The notes under the pieces: model-generated
Database searches by the model: none
The model's input: only the letters and a program-made list of their open reading frames with translations
Told to the model about the DNA's origin: nothing
Position numbers and translations under genes: made by a program
Assembly: GCA_021890795.1 (NCBI GenBank)
Contig: JAKKUO010000022.1
Span: forward strand, 1-33,462
Reading direction: 5' to 3'
DNA: 33,462 nt
Origin: Bacillota bacterium
GTDB taxonomy: Bacteria > Bacillota > Sulfobacillia > Symbiobacteriales > ZC4RG38
In this document: one piece after another, positions 23,994-32,098 of the stretch
How the letters are laid out: every line of letters begins with the position of its first letter
Numbering within the stretch: position 1 is the stretch's first letter

Positions 23994-24656
23994 TTGGACG
24001 TCATCCGTCTGATCCTGAGCATCCCCGGGCTGGTCCTGGGCCTGTCCTTTCACGAGTTTGCCCACGCCTGGGTGGCCGACCGTTTCGGCGACCCCACTCC
24101 CCGGAACCAGGGGCGCCTGACCCTCGACCCCCGGGCCCACTGGGACTGGTTTGGGGCGCTGATTTTCCTCCTCTCCGGCGGCCAGTTCGCCTGGGCCCGG
24201 CCGGTCCAGGTGAACGTCTGGCGGCTCCGGCCTCGGTATGCGGGGGAACTGGCGGTGGCTCTGGCCGGGATTGCCATGAACACCCTCCTGGCCATCGTAC
24301 TGTTGATCGGGTCAGAACTGCTGGACCCGGTTCTGCCCGCTGGCCCGGGCGGCGCGGGCCGGTTCCTGGTGCAGGCCATCCGGTACGGGGGCTTCATCAA
24401 CCTCGGGCTGGCCATCTTCAACTTCCTGCCGGTGCCCCCTCTGGACGGGTGGCGGTTTTTCAGCCGGCTGATTCCCGGCTTTGGCCGCAGCCGGGTCGCC
24501 TTCTACCTGGACCAGTACGGCATGTTCTTCCTCATGCTGCTCCTCGTCCTCGACCGGCGGGGCGAGATCCTCCGGCTGCTCCTCGCGCCCTTCATCTGGC
24601 TCATCGGCGGTCTCGTTCACGGCGCGGTGGCGCTGGTGGTCGATCTCGTCGGCTGA
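23994..24656 (+). CDS. Site-2 protease family (M50) membrane metalloprotease
   Basis: 220 residues from TTG 23994, with AGAAGGAGGGG upstream. H20-E-F-A-H24 is the zinc-binding HExxH, placed in the first membrane helix, and NFLPVPPLDGWR supplies the third metal ligand (NxxPxPPLDG). Four to five hydrophobic helices are visible. This short form is widespread in Bacillota next to scpA/scpB (YwhC/Rv-type S2P-like). It is distinct from SpoIVFB, which carries a CBS domain in some lineages. Substrate unknown. It lies 70 bases after the tRNA nucleotidyltransferase gene. Confidence 0.87.
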   Translation: MDVIRLILSIPGLVLGLSFHEFAHAWVADRFGDPTPRNQGRLTLDPRAHWDWFGALIFLLSGGQFAWARPVQVNVWRLRPRYAGELAVALAGIAMNTLLAIVLLIGSELLDPVLPAGPGGAGRFLVQAIRYGGFINLGLAIFNFLPVPPLDGWRFFSRLIPGFGRSRVAFYLDQYGMFFLMLLLVLDRRGEILRLLLAPFIWLIGGLVHGAVALVVDLVG

Positions 24657-24725
24657 CGGGCCGCTGGGCGGGCGCTGCGCGCCGCCCGGCGGCAGCCGCT
24701 GCCCGCCGCCGTGCCCGCGGCCGCC

Positions 24726-24754
24726 TTGTCCCCCGGGGGATCGGGCGGTAAACT
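24726..24754 (+). promoter_or_regulatory. Promoter of scpA-scpB
   Basis: TTGTCC (24726-24731) and TAAACT (24749-24754) are separated by 17 bases. They lie in an otherwise GC-rich gap 47 bases upstream of scpA. Confidence 0.5.
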
Positions 24755-24800
24755 AGAGAAAGATGGCAGCGGCCACATTTACAGGGGAGTGAGGCGGCGG

Positions 24801-25598
24801 GTGACGGTGGTGTCAGCGCCGGAGCGGACCGGCCAGGGGACCGAATGGCGGGGGCTGCCGGTGCGGCTCGACGCCTTCGAGGGGCCCCTGGACCTCCTGC
24901 TGTACCTCATCCGCCGGGAAGAGGTTAGCATCTACGACATCCCCATCGCCCGGATTACCGAGCAGTACCTGGCGTACATCGCCGACCTGTCGGACCTGGA
25001 CATCGACCGGGCCGCGGAGTACCTGGTGATGGCGGCCACCCTGCTGCAGATCAAGGCCCGCACCCTCCTGCCCCGGCCGCCCCGGCCGGAACCGGAGCCC
25101 GAGGGAACCTGGGAAGAGGAGGAGGATCCCCGGGCGGAACTGGTCCGGCAACTGGAGCTGTACGCCCTCTACAAGGAGGCAGCCCGGGAGCTGGCCCGGC
25201 GGGAGGCGCAGGCCCAGCGGGTCTGGACCCGGGGCTGGTATCCGGAGCCGCCGGGGGGACCGCCGCCCCTGGTGGGGGTCACCCTGGAGGACCTGGTGGC
25301 GGCCTTCCGGCAGGTGCTGGAGGCCGAGTCCTCCTGGCGGGAGGTGCCCCGGCAGGAGATCCCCCTCCGGGAGAAGGTCCGGCAGATCCTCGCCCGGGTC
25401 CGGGAGTGTCCGGGCGGGGTGCGGTTCCACGAGCTCTTTGACCGGCGGGCCTCCCGGCTGGAGATTGTCGTCACCTTCCTGGCCCTCCTGGAGCTGGTCC
25501 GGCAGCGGAAGGTGGTGGCGGAGCAGCGCCAGGTCTTCGGGGAGATCTGGATCCGGCCGGCCCCGGGAGCGCAGACGGAGGAGGCAGACGAGGCTTGA
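24801..25598 (+). CDS. scpA: Segregation and condensation protein A
   Basis: 265 residues from GTG 24801 (other GTGs at 24789, 24807 and 24810 are possible). It shows the ScpA kleisin signature LDAFEGPLDLLLYLIRREEV near the N-terminus, then AAEYLVMAATLLQIKARTLLP, an acidic stretch (EEEEDPRAEL) and a C-terminal winged helix (VRFHELFDRRASRLEIVVTFLALLEL). ScpA bridges the two SMC heads and binds ScpB, forming the condensin that compacts and separates chromosomes. It overlaps scpB by four bases (TTGA) and has its own promoter. Confidence 0.94.
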   Translation: MTVVSAPERTGQGTEWRGLPVRLDAFEGPLDLLLYLIRREEVSIYDIPIARITEQYLAYIADLSDLDIDRAAEYLVMAATLLQIKARTLLPRPPRPEPEPEGTWEEEEDPRAELVRQLELYALYKEAARELARREAQAQRVWTRGWYPEPPGGPPPLVGVTLEDLVAAFRQVLEAESSWREVPRQEIPLREKVRQILARVRECPGGVRFHELFDRRASRLEIVVTFLALLELVRQRKVVAEQRQVFGEIWIRPAPGAQTEEADEA

Positions 25599-26158
25599 TC
25601 TGGGACTTCGGCAAGGCTGTGGTCGAGGCGCTCCTGCTGGCGTCACCGGAGCCCCTCACCGCCGCCCGGATTGCGGAGGTCCTCGGGGTGGAGGAGCGGG
25701 AGGCCCGGATCCTGATCGACGACCTGCGCCGGGACTACCAGGCTCCCGGCCGGGGGCTGGCCATCCGGGAGGTGGCCGGCGGCTACCAGCTGGTCACCCG
25801 GCCGGAGCTGGCGGACTACGTGGAGCGGCTCCTGGCCCCCAAAGGCCGGGGGCTCTCTCCTGCCGCCCTGGAGACCCTGGCCATCATCGCCTATCGGCAG
25901 CCCATCACCCGGGCGGAGATCGAGGCGGTGCGTGGGGTGAGCGTCGAGCGGATCCTGGACAACCTTCTGGAGCGGCGCCTCATCCGGGAGGTGGGTCGCC
26001 GGGACGGGCCGGGCCGGCCCATTCTCTACGGCACTACCCAGGAGTTCCTCACCTACTTCGGCCTCAAGGACCTGTCGGAGCTGCCGCCGGTGGAGCCCCG
26101 GGCCGAGGGGCAGTCCCTCCTTCGGCGGCTCGATGCGGAAAGAGGCAGCAGGGACTGA
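25595..26158 (+). CDS. scpB: Segregation and condensation protein B
   Basis: 187 residues from TTG 25595, overlapping the scpA stop. Two winged-helix domains are recognisable, with LSPAALETLAIIAYRQPITR and EIEAVRGVSVERILDNLLER, the most conserved part of ScpB, and GRPILYGTT near the end. It binds ScpA in the SMC condensin complex. Translational coupling to scpA fits their stoichiometric need. Its last codons run into a 12-bp tandem repeat. Confidence 0.95.
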   Translation: MIWDFGKAVVEALLLASPEPLTAARIAEVLGVEEREARILIDDLRRDYQAPGRGLAIREVAGGYQLVTRPELADYVERLLAPKGRGLSPAALETLAIIAYRQPITRAEIEAVRGVSVERILDNLLERRLIREVGRRDGPGRPILYGTTQEFLTYFGLKDLSELPPVEPRAEGQSLLRRLDAERGSRD

Positions 26159-26189
26159 GCCTGGGCCTGAGCCTGGGACTGAGCCTGGG
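26151..26189. repeat. 12-bp tandem repeat at the end of scpB
   Basis: GGGACTGAGCCT, GGGCCTGAGCCT, GGGACTGAGCCT then GGG. The TGA of scpB lies in the first unit, so the array is mostly untranslated. Confidence 0.75.
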
Positions 26190-26282
26190 CGCCGCGGCTG
26201 AGCCGGTAGCGCCCGTGAGGTGGGTGGACCAAGGCGCGGCCGTTGCCGTCCCGATATGGGACTGGAAGATCCTGTGGGCAAA

Positions 26283-26330
26283 GGGAACACTACCGCCAGA
26301 GCGGTGCGGGAGGTGTTCCCCTTTTGTTTT
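26283..26330 (+). terminator. Terminator after scpAB
   Basis: Outer stem GGGAACAC (26283-26290) with GTGTTCCC (26313-26320), inner stem ACCGC/GCGGT around CAGA, then CTTTTGTTTT. Confidence 0.85.
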
Positions 26331-26350
26331 GGCTCTCACCGGCCCTGTCG

Positions 26351-26917
26351 ATGACCCTGTCCGCCCTGGGCCTAGCCCTGGGCGGCGCCCTGTTCATTCT
26401 CCTGGTATTGATGGTTTCCGTACCCATGAAAATCACCGCTGATTTGGAGGTGGAACGGGAGATTCTGGCGAATTTCCGTATCCAGTGGCTTCTGGCAGGG
26501 AGAGCCTGGCACCGCCGGTGGGACCTGGCGGACCTGCTGCAGGCTGACCACCGCCAGGCGACGCCCAGGCCAGGGGGCCTCCGGGACGCCGCCGGGGCGA
26601 TGGGGTTCCTCTGGTCCCGGGTCCGGCGACGGGTCCGGTGGCGCGCCGTGGCAGTGGACCTGGTGGTGGGGCCGGCGGACGAGCCCCACCTGGCCGCGCT
26701 GGCCGCGGGCTGGCTCTGGGGCATCGTCCCTTCCCTGTTGGCCTGGCTCGGCATCCCGCCCCGAGCGGTGCGCCTTGGGATCCGACCGGCCCGGGGAGCC
26801 GAGCCCACCAGGGGCCGGCTGCACCTTACCGCGAGCCTCCGGCCCGTCCACGGCCTCCTCCTTGGCTGGCAGGCCTACCGGCTTCTCCGCCGGAGGCGCC
26901 AGACCGCTCCGGCTTGA
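26351..26917 (+). CDS. DUF2953 family membrane protein
   Basis: 188 residues from ATG 26351. The start has no clear ribosome site and lies 20 bases after the terminator T run, so it may be translated from a very short leader. One strong N-terminal helix (LGLALGGALFILLVLMVSV) is followed by a soluble domain with WDLADLL, a mid-protein helix (LAALAAGWLWGIVPSLLAWLG) and a basic tail (LLRRRRQ). The layout and the position behind scpB match DUF2953, which in clostridia lies between scpB and ytfJ. Here no ytfJ follows. The function is unknown; a forespore envelope role is suspected from its usual neighbours. Confidence 0.65.
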   Translation: MTLSALGLALGGALFILLVLMVSVPMKITADLEVEREILANFRIQWLLAGRAWHRRWDLADLLQADHRQATPRPGGLRDAAGAMGFLWSRVRRRVRWRAVAVDLVVGPADEPHLAALAAGWLWGIVPSLLAWLGIPPRAVRLGIRPARGAEPTRGRLHLTASLRPVHGLLLGWQAYRLLRRRRQTAPA

Positions 26918-27002
26918 TCCCCCCTTCAGGATCCCGCCAAGGCGCCGCCAGGGCCCCTGCGAGAAACCTCCGCGACGAACCCTCGACGAAGGAGTGGATG
27001 GC

Positions 27003-30000
27003 ATGCCCCGGCAGCGTTGGCTTGCCATGGCACTGGTCCTCGCCCTGGCCCTCGGCCTGGTACCGGCGCCGGCGGCCGGCGAGACCACCGCGCCCGTGGC
27101 GCCGGAGGCTGGCAAGACCTCTGCACCCGTGGTCTCCGGGGTCGGCGACACCTCCGCGCCTGTAGCACCAGCGGCCGATGACACGTCCGTACCCGCCGCC
27201 CCGACAGCCGGCGCCGACCCGACGGTGGCGGCGGCAGAGACCCTCCGGGCCCTGGGAATCGTCACCGGGGACGCCCGGGGGCTCCGGGTGGAGGACCGGA
27301 TCACCCGGGCGGAGATCGTCACCATTCTGGTTCGGGCTGCCGGCTTCGCCTACATGGAGCCCCTCAACCGGGAGGTCTACTCCTTCCCCGACGTGGCCGG
27401 CCACTGGTCCCGGGGGTTCGTGGCCGTGGCCAGGAACCTGGGGTACATCTCGGGCCGGGGGGACGGCCGGTTTTACCCCGACGCCGAGGTGACCCATGCC
27501 GAGGCGGTCACCCTCGTGGTCCGGCTGGCCGGCATCGAGGTGACGGAGTCCGACTGGCCCGATAACTACTTCCGGGCCGCCCAGGCCGCGGGGATTCTCC
27601 CCGAGGACCTGGACCTCACCGCGGCCCCTAACCAGCCGGCCCTCCGGGGGACGGTCTTCCGGCTGGTGGATGCGGCGATGCGGGTCGCAAAGGATGAAGC
27701 CGGCCGGAATCTCTACCAGCGCCACCACGACGCCGAGGCCCCGACCATCACCCTGACCGCGCCCACGGGCCCGGTGGAGGCCGCCGGGGCGGATGCGACG
27801 GTGACCGTCGAGGGGACGGTCCGGGAGAACCGGCGCCTGGCCCGGCTGGAGGTCGCGGGCATCCCCGTGCCGGTGGGGGAGGACGGCCACTTCCGGGTGA
27901 ACGTCTCTGTGCCGGCAGACGGAAACCCCATCGCCGTGGTGGCCACCGACGCCGCGGGGAACGTCGCCCGGGTGGAGATCCCTGTCGCCGCTGGGTCCCG
28001 GGCGGCGGCCACCCTCGAGGTCGAGGTGGAGGGCACCCTGGAGCTGACCGTCGGGGAGAGCCGGGAGGTGCCGGTCCAGGTCCTGGACGATCGGGGCCAG
28101 CCCATCCCCGATGCGCCCCTGACCGGTGAGGTGGTGGGCGGCATCGGCACCTTCGACCCGGAGACCCGGACCTTCACCGCCACCCGGAACGGCAGTGGCT
28201 ACCTGGAGCTCCGTTCCGGGGAGGCGACGGCCCGGGTGCCGGTGCGGGTGGTCTCCCCCGTCGCCCGGCTGGAGATTTCCCCGGCGGAGGCCACCGTGGC
28301 CCGGCTTACCGAGACCCCGGTCACCCTCCGGGCCTACGACGCCGATGGCCGGCCCATGGCCGTGGAGCCCGAATGGGCCCTGGAGCCCCAGTCCGGGGCG
28401 GTTTTTGAGGACGGGGTCTTCGTCGCCTGGCGGCCGGGGGTCTACACCCTCACCGCCCGGGCCCTGGGGACCGAGGCGAAGGCCACCTTCCGGGTCTACG
28501 GCGAGCCGGCCCGGCTGGAGCTGAAGGGCCCCGATGAGCTGGTGGCCAGCGAGGGGGCCGAGGTGATGTTCACCGCGGTGGTGGTGGACGAGCGGGGCAC
28601 CCCGGTCCTCAGCCACAGCGAGCCTATCAGCCTGGCGGTGGTCGGAAACCGGCCCGGCATCGCGGTGGAGCCCGTCGGGCCTCTGGCGGACGGCGCCCAG
28701 CGGTTCCGGGTCCGGACCACCGGCGGCCTCTCCCTGGTGGGCCTGGTCTACGACCTGGAGGCCAGCACCCTCACCCCGGAGGGGGAGGCCCTCGTCGCCC
28801 GGAAGACAGTGGAGATGGTGCCCCAGCAGGCCGCGGGGATCCGCATCGAGGCGCCGGAGTACCTGGCGGTGAACACCGGCGAGGAGGTGGCGCCGGTCTC
28901 CATCTGGGTGGTGGACCAGACCGGCCGGCCGGTCAGCTACGGCCTCTGGGAGCTGGAGGTGACCGTCACCGGCCCGGCGGTGCTGGAAGGGGGCCGCGCC
29001 GAGGGGAAGGTGACCTACGCCGGCTCCCCTGACCCGGCGCCGGCGGTGGTCCGGCTCCGGTCCCTCAAGGGCCGGCCCGGGGAGATCCGGGTGACGGTGG
29101 CCCTGGACGATGTCGAGCCCGCCACTGCCACCATCCAGGGCGTGGTGGCCCAGGCGGCCAGCCGGGTCGCCCTGGCTGCGGACCCGAACGTGGCCCGGGC
29201 GGCGGCAGACTACGTGGACCCCGAGGGCCGGTACGCGCCGGAGGCCATCGGGCTTACCGTCACCACCACCGACCCCGCCGGGGTGCCGGTGCTGGGGCCG
29301 GCAGAGGCGACGGTGGAGGTGATCGCATCCCGGTCCGGGGCCCTTGAGGAGCTGGACATCGCCTACGTCGATCCCCTCATCGGCCGGCCCGGGGAGTGGA
29401 TCCCCCTCCAGTCCCTGGGCGGTCGCTACACCGTCACCCTCACCGGGGGCCAGGCCCGGCTCCTCCTCCGGTCCCGGGGCTACGTGGGCGACCTCACCCT
29501 CCGGGCCCGGGCGCCGGGGCTGGCGGAGGGGAGCGCCCGGGTGACCTTCACCCCCGGCCCGGCGTACCAGATCGCCTTTGCCGAGGGGACGGACCTCGTC
29601 TACGTGCCGGCGGGGACGGAGTCCTTCCGCCTCCAGGTCCAGGTCCAGGACTTCCACGGCAACCCCACCCCGGCGGGCGGCCTTCCCATCACCTTCACCG
29701 CCAGCCACCCGGAGGTGAAGCTGAGCGGCAAGCGCCGGACGGCGACGGTGACGGCGGACGCCCAGGGCCTGGCGACGGTGGAGGTGAGCCTGCCGCCGGG
29801 GATCGGCACCTATACCATTACCGCCAGCGCCGACGGCCTGGCCGGGGGCCTCGCTCGAGCCACCATGACCGTGGAGGTCCGGCACGCGGTTCCGCACAGC
29901 ATCCAGGTTCAGTTCCTCGACGCCGGGGGCCAGCGCCGGACCGCGGTGCCGGCGGGGGAGCCGGTGACGGTGAAGGCCATCGTCACCGACCCCCACGGCG

Positions 30001-30572
30001 CCCGGGTCTCGGACCTGCCGGCCTCGGCCCTGCGGCTTGCGGTGACGGAGGGCGACCTGGCCTACGACAAGCCTGAGCCCACGGGCTTTGTCGCCCACGG
30101 CAACGGCGAGTACACCGCGGTGATCTACCCCGGCCGGGGTCCCCTGACCGTTGAGGTCGCGGTGCCAGTGGTGGGCGGGGTGCGGAAGGGCACTGGCCGG
30201 CTCCAGGTCTCCGCCGGTCCTGCGGCCCGGGTGCAGGTGGTCCGCTCCGGGGGCGAGGGCCTCGCGGTGGACGCCTACCGACCCACCGGGCCCTTCCTCC
30301 TCCGGGTGACCGACGCCTACGGCAACCCCGCCTACGCCCAGGCGGACATCATCGTCACCTTCTCCGCCACCGGCCTGAGCGCCGGCGCCTATTTCGACGT
30401 CCGGGAGACGCCGTCCAGCGCGCCGGTGACCGTCACCGGGGGCCTCACCCTCCGGGCGACGAAGAGCATCTACATCCTGGCCGGGGGCGACGCCGACGGC
30501 CGCTTCACCCTGGTGGTCACCCCGGTCACCCCCGGGGTGGAGGGGGACGAGGTGCCGGTGACCATCCGGTAG
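27003..30572 (+). CDS. SLH-domain surface protein with Ig-like repeats
   Basis: 1189 residues from ATG 27003, with AAGGAG upstream. A signal peptide (about 1-26, cut after PAPAAG) is followed by a Thr/Ser/Pro/Ala linker of four 11-12-residue repeats (T-S-A-P-V type; 28-71). Three SLH motifs lie at about 73-114, 127-177 (FPDVAGHWSRGFVAVARNLG) and 185-229. The remaining 950 residues are a chain of beta-rich Ig-like domains, with recurring phrases such as VTDAYGNP, VQDFHGNPTPAGG and VVDERGTPV typical of invasin/Big-like folds. SLH motifs bind pyruvylated wall polymer, so the protein is an S-layer or surface-display protein with adhesive or structural domains. No enzyme domain is seen. It stands alone with its own terminator. 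Confidence 0.9.
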   Translation: MPRQRWLAMALVLALALGLVPAPAAGETTAPVAPEAGKTSAPVVSGVGDTSAPVAPAADDTSVPAAPTAGADPTVAAAETLRALGIVTGDARGLRVEDRITRAEIVTILVRAAGFAYMEPLNREVYSFPDVAGHWSRGFVAVARNLGYISGRGDGRFYPDAEVTHAEAVTLVVRLAGIEVTESDWPDNYFRAAQAAGILPEDLDLTAAPNQPALRGTVFRLVDAAMRVAKDEAGRNLYQRHHDAEAPTITLTAPTGPVEAAGADATVTVEGTVRENRRLARLEVAGIPVPVGEDGHFRVNVSVPADGNPIAVVATDAAGNVARVEIPVAAGSRAAATLEVEVEGTLELTVGESREVPVQVLDDRGQPIPDAPLTGEVVGGIGTFDPETRTFTATRNGSGYLELRSGEATARVPVRVVSPVARLEISPAEATVARLTETPVTLRAYDADGRPMAVEPEWALEPQSGAVFEDGVFVAWRPGVYTLTARALGTEAKATFRVYGEPARLELKGPDELVASEGAEVMFTAVVVDERGTPVLSHSEPISLAVVGNRPGIAVEPVGPLADGAQRFRVRTTGGLSLVGLVYDLEASTLTPEGEALVARKTVEMVPQQAAGIRIEAPEYLAVNTGEEVAPVSIWVVDQTGRPVSYGLWELEVTVTGPAVLEGGRAEGKVTYAGSPDPAPAVVRLRSLKGRPGEIRVTVALDDVEPATATIQGVVAQAASRVALAADPNVARAAADYVDPEGRYAPEAIGLTVTTTDPAGVPVLGPAEATVEVIASRSGALEELDIAYVDPLIGRPGEWIPLQSLGGRYTVTLTGGQARLLLRSRGYVGDLTLRARAPGLAEGSARVTFTPGPAYQIAFAEGTDLVYVPAGTESFRLQVQVQDFHGNPTPAGGLPITFTASHPEVKLSGKRRTATVTADAQGLATVEVSLPPGIGTYTITASADGLAGGLARATMTVEVRHAVPHSIQVQFLDAGGQRRTAVPAGEPVTVKAIVTDPHGARVSDLPASALRLAVTEGDLAYDKPEPTGFVAHGNGEYTAVIYPGRGPLTVEVAVPVVGGVRKGTGRLQVSAGPAARVQVVRSGGEGLAVDAYRPTGPFLLRVTDAYGNPAYAQADIIVTFSATGLSAGAYFDVRETPSSAPVTVTGGLTLRATKSIYILAGGDADGRFTLVVTPVTPGVEGDEVPVTIR

Positions 30573-30583
30573 CGGAATGGGCG

Positions 30584-30620
30584 GCGGTGCCGGGGAGGCT
30601 TCCCCGGCACCGCTCAGCTA
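30584..30620 (+). terminator. Terminator after the SLH protein gene
   Basis: A perfect 13-bp stem (30584-30596 with 30601-30613) with loop GGCT is followed by TCAGCTATTGG, a weak T tail. Confidence 0.6.
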
Positions 30621-30631
30621 TTGGATTGCAA

Positions 30632-30686
30632 CACCCGGAACCGGGCCGGCACCCTGGTAAGCCTGCCGGCCCGTGGCCCGGGGGTG
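30632..30686 (+). promoter_or_regulatory. Structured leader of the cobalamin genes
   Basis: Outer arms CACCCGG (30632-30638) and CCGGGGGTG (30678-30686, two bases bulged) enclose a 9-bp hairpin (30643-30651 with 30664-30672). The structure ends six bases before the GGGGGAT ribosome site. It lacks the conserved boxes of cobalamin riboswitches. Regulation is inference. Confidence 0.3.
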
Positions 30687-30703
30687 CAGATGGGGGATCC
30701 GCC

Positions 30704-31462
30704 ATGCGGCGCCGGGATGTGACAGTCTTAGACCTGCCGGGCGGGGTGAGGCTACTTGTGGCCTGCGACGCGGCCGGCGGCATCGGGCCCAAGGAGCAGG
30801 ACCGGGTCCGGGTCTCGGGCTACGTCCTGGGCCGGTTCACCGCCCGGGTGGCGCTGATGGAGATCGTCGCGGCCGGCGGGCGGCCCCTCCTCTTGGTCAA
30901 CACCGCCTGCGTGGAACCGGAGCCTACGGGAAAGGAGATCCTCGCGGGCATCGAGGCGGAAGCCCGGCTCGCGGGCCTCGGGCCCGACGCCATCACCGGC
31001 TCCTGGGAGAAGAACATCCCCACGGTCCAGACCGGCCTCGGGGTGACGGCCCTGGGGCTGGCGGAGGGATCGCCCCCGGGGGCGGTAGCGGGCGATCTCA
31101 TCGTCGCCATCGGCCGGCCGAAGGTGGGGGACGAGGTCTCCCTGGCGGACCCGGAGATCGCCGACCTCCCCCTGGTGCTCCGGCTGGCGAAAGACCCCCG
31201 GGTCCACGACCTGTTGCCCGTGGGCTCCCGGGGGATCGCCGCGGAGGCAGAGGAGATGGCCGGGAGCGCGGGGCTCGACCTGGAATGGCTCGAGCCCCAG
31301 CCGGGCTGGGACTTCCGGAAGTCCGCCGGCCCGGCTACCTGTGTCCTGGCGGCGGTGGCCCCGGAAGACCTCCCCGGCGTCACCCAGGGCCTCCGGCAGC
31401 CCTGGACCCCTGTCGCCCGGCTGGCGGCCCGGGGCGGTGGACGGGAGCCGGAGGGGGCCTAG
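30704..31462 (+). CDS. AIR synthase-like ATP-binding protein, putative alpha-ribazole kinase (CblS)
   Basis: 252 residues from ATG 30704. The fold is of the PurM/ThiL/SelD type: an N-terminal half with LLVACDAAGGIGPKEQDRV, RVALMEIVAAGGRPLLLVN, a Gly-rich middle, and a C-terminal half with GDLIVAIGRPKVGDE. The ACD-x-x-GxIG...D and RVA.ME..AAG patterns resemble CblS proteins of Listeria and Geobacillus. CblS phosphorylates alpha-ribazole so that CobS can use it, replacing the CobT route. Location directly before cobU and cobS strongly supports a role in lower-ligand activation. No transporter CblT gene is present. A thiamine-phosphate or selenophosphate synthase role is less likely from context. 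Confidence 0.65.
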   Translation: MRRRDVTVLDLPGGVRLLVACDAAGGIGPKEQDRVRVSGYVLGRFTARVALMEIVAAGGRPLLLVNTACVEPEPTGKEILAGIEAEARLAGLGPDAITGSWEKNIPTVQTGLGVTALGLAEGSPPGAVAGDLIVAIGRPKVGDEVSLADPEIADLPLVLRLAKDPRVHDLLPVGSRGIAAEAEEMAGSAGLDLEWLEPQPGWDFRKSAGPATCVLAAVAPEDLPGVTQGLRQPWTPVARLAARGGGREPEGA

Positions 31463-31546
31463 GGAGCTGCCTGCCCGGAGGAGGGGCGGCGGAGCGGCGC
31501 TGGCCCCGCCGCCCTGCACAGACGGAGCCGAAGGGAGGGCATCAGA

Positions 31547-32095
31547 ATGGGGCGGCTGACCCTGGTCCTGGGCGGGGCCCGGAGCGGGAAGAGCCGGTTT
31601 GCCCAGCGCCTTGCCGAAGCGTACCGGCGGGTGATCTACCTGGCCACCGCCCACGCGACGGACGCGGAGATGGCGGAGCGGATCCGGCGCCACCGGGAGG
31701 CCCGGCCGGCCCACTGGCGGACGGTGGAGGAGGGGTACGCGCCGGCCGCGGCCCTCCGGCAGGCCCTGGCCGGGGAGCCAGCCGACGCAGTCGTGCTGGA
31801 CTGCGTCACCCTGCTCCTTTCCAACCACCTGCTCCGGTCCCCGGAGGATTTCGAGGAGACGGCCCGCCGGGAGCTGGTGGAGCTCATCGCCCTCTGCCGG
31901 AGGGAGGGGGTCCACCTCATCGCCGTCTCCAACGAGGTGGGCCTGGGGCTGGTGCCGGACAACCCCCTCGGCCGGCGGTTCCGGGATGGCCAGGGGCGGG
32001 TGAACCAGTTCCTCGCCCGGGAGGCAGATCAGGTCTACGCCTGCATCGCCGGCATCGCGGTAGACCTGCGGCGGGTGGGCGAGGTGATTGGGTAG
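31547..32095 (+). CDS. cobU: Adenosylcobinamide kinase / adenosylcobinamide-phosphate guanylyltransferase
   Basis: 182 residues from ATG 31547, with AGGGAGGG upstream. The P-loop GGARSGKS (9-16), the IYLATAHATDAEMAERIRRHR segment with the guanylylated histidine region, VVLDCVTLLLSNHL (Walker B-like) and VSNEVGLGLVPDNPLGRRFR are all canonical. It phosphorylates adenosylcobinamide and transfers GMP to make AdoCbi-GDP. It is followed after three bases by cobS, whose enzyme uses its product. The 84 bases before it contain a GC hairpin without T tail (31484-31514). Confidence 0.94.
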   Translation: MGRLTLVLGGARSGKSRFAQRLAEAYRRVIYLATAHATDAEMAERIRRHREARPAHWRTVEEGYAPAAALRQALAGEPADAVVLDCVTLLLSNHLLRSPEDFEETARRELVELIALCRREGVHLIAVSNEVGLGLVPDNPLGRRFRDGQGRVNQFLAREADQVYACIAGIAVDLRRVGEVIG

Positions 32096-32098
32096 GCC

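Noticed and set aside
30573-30703. Cobalamin riboswitch before the cobalamin genes
   Set aside because: The segment is too short and lacks the GCCACTG-type B12 box; only generic hairpins are present.
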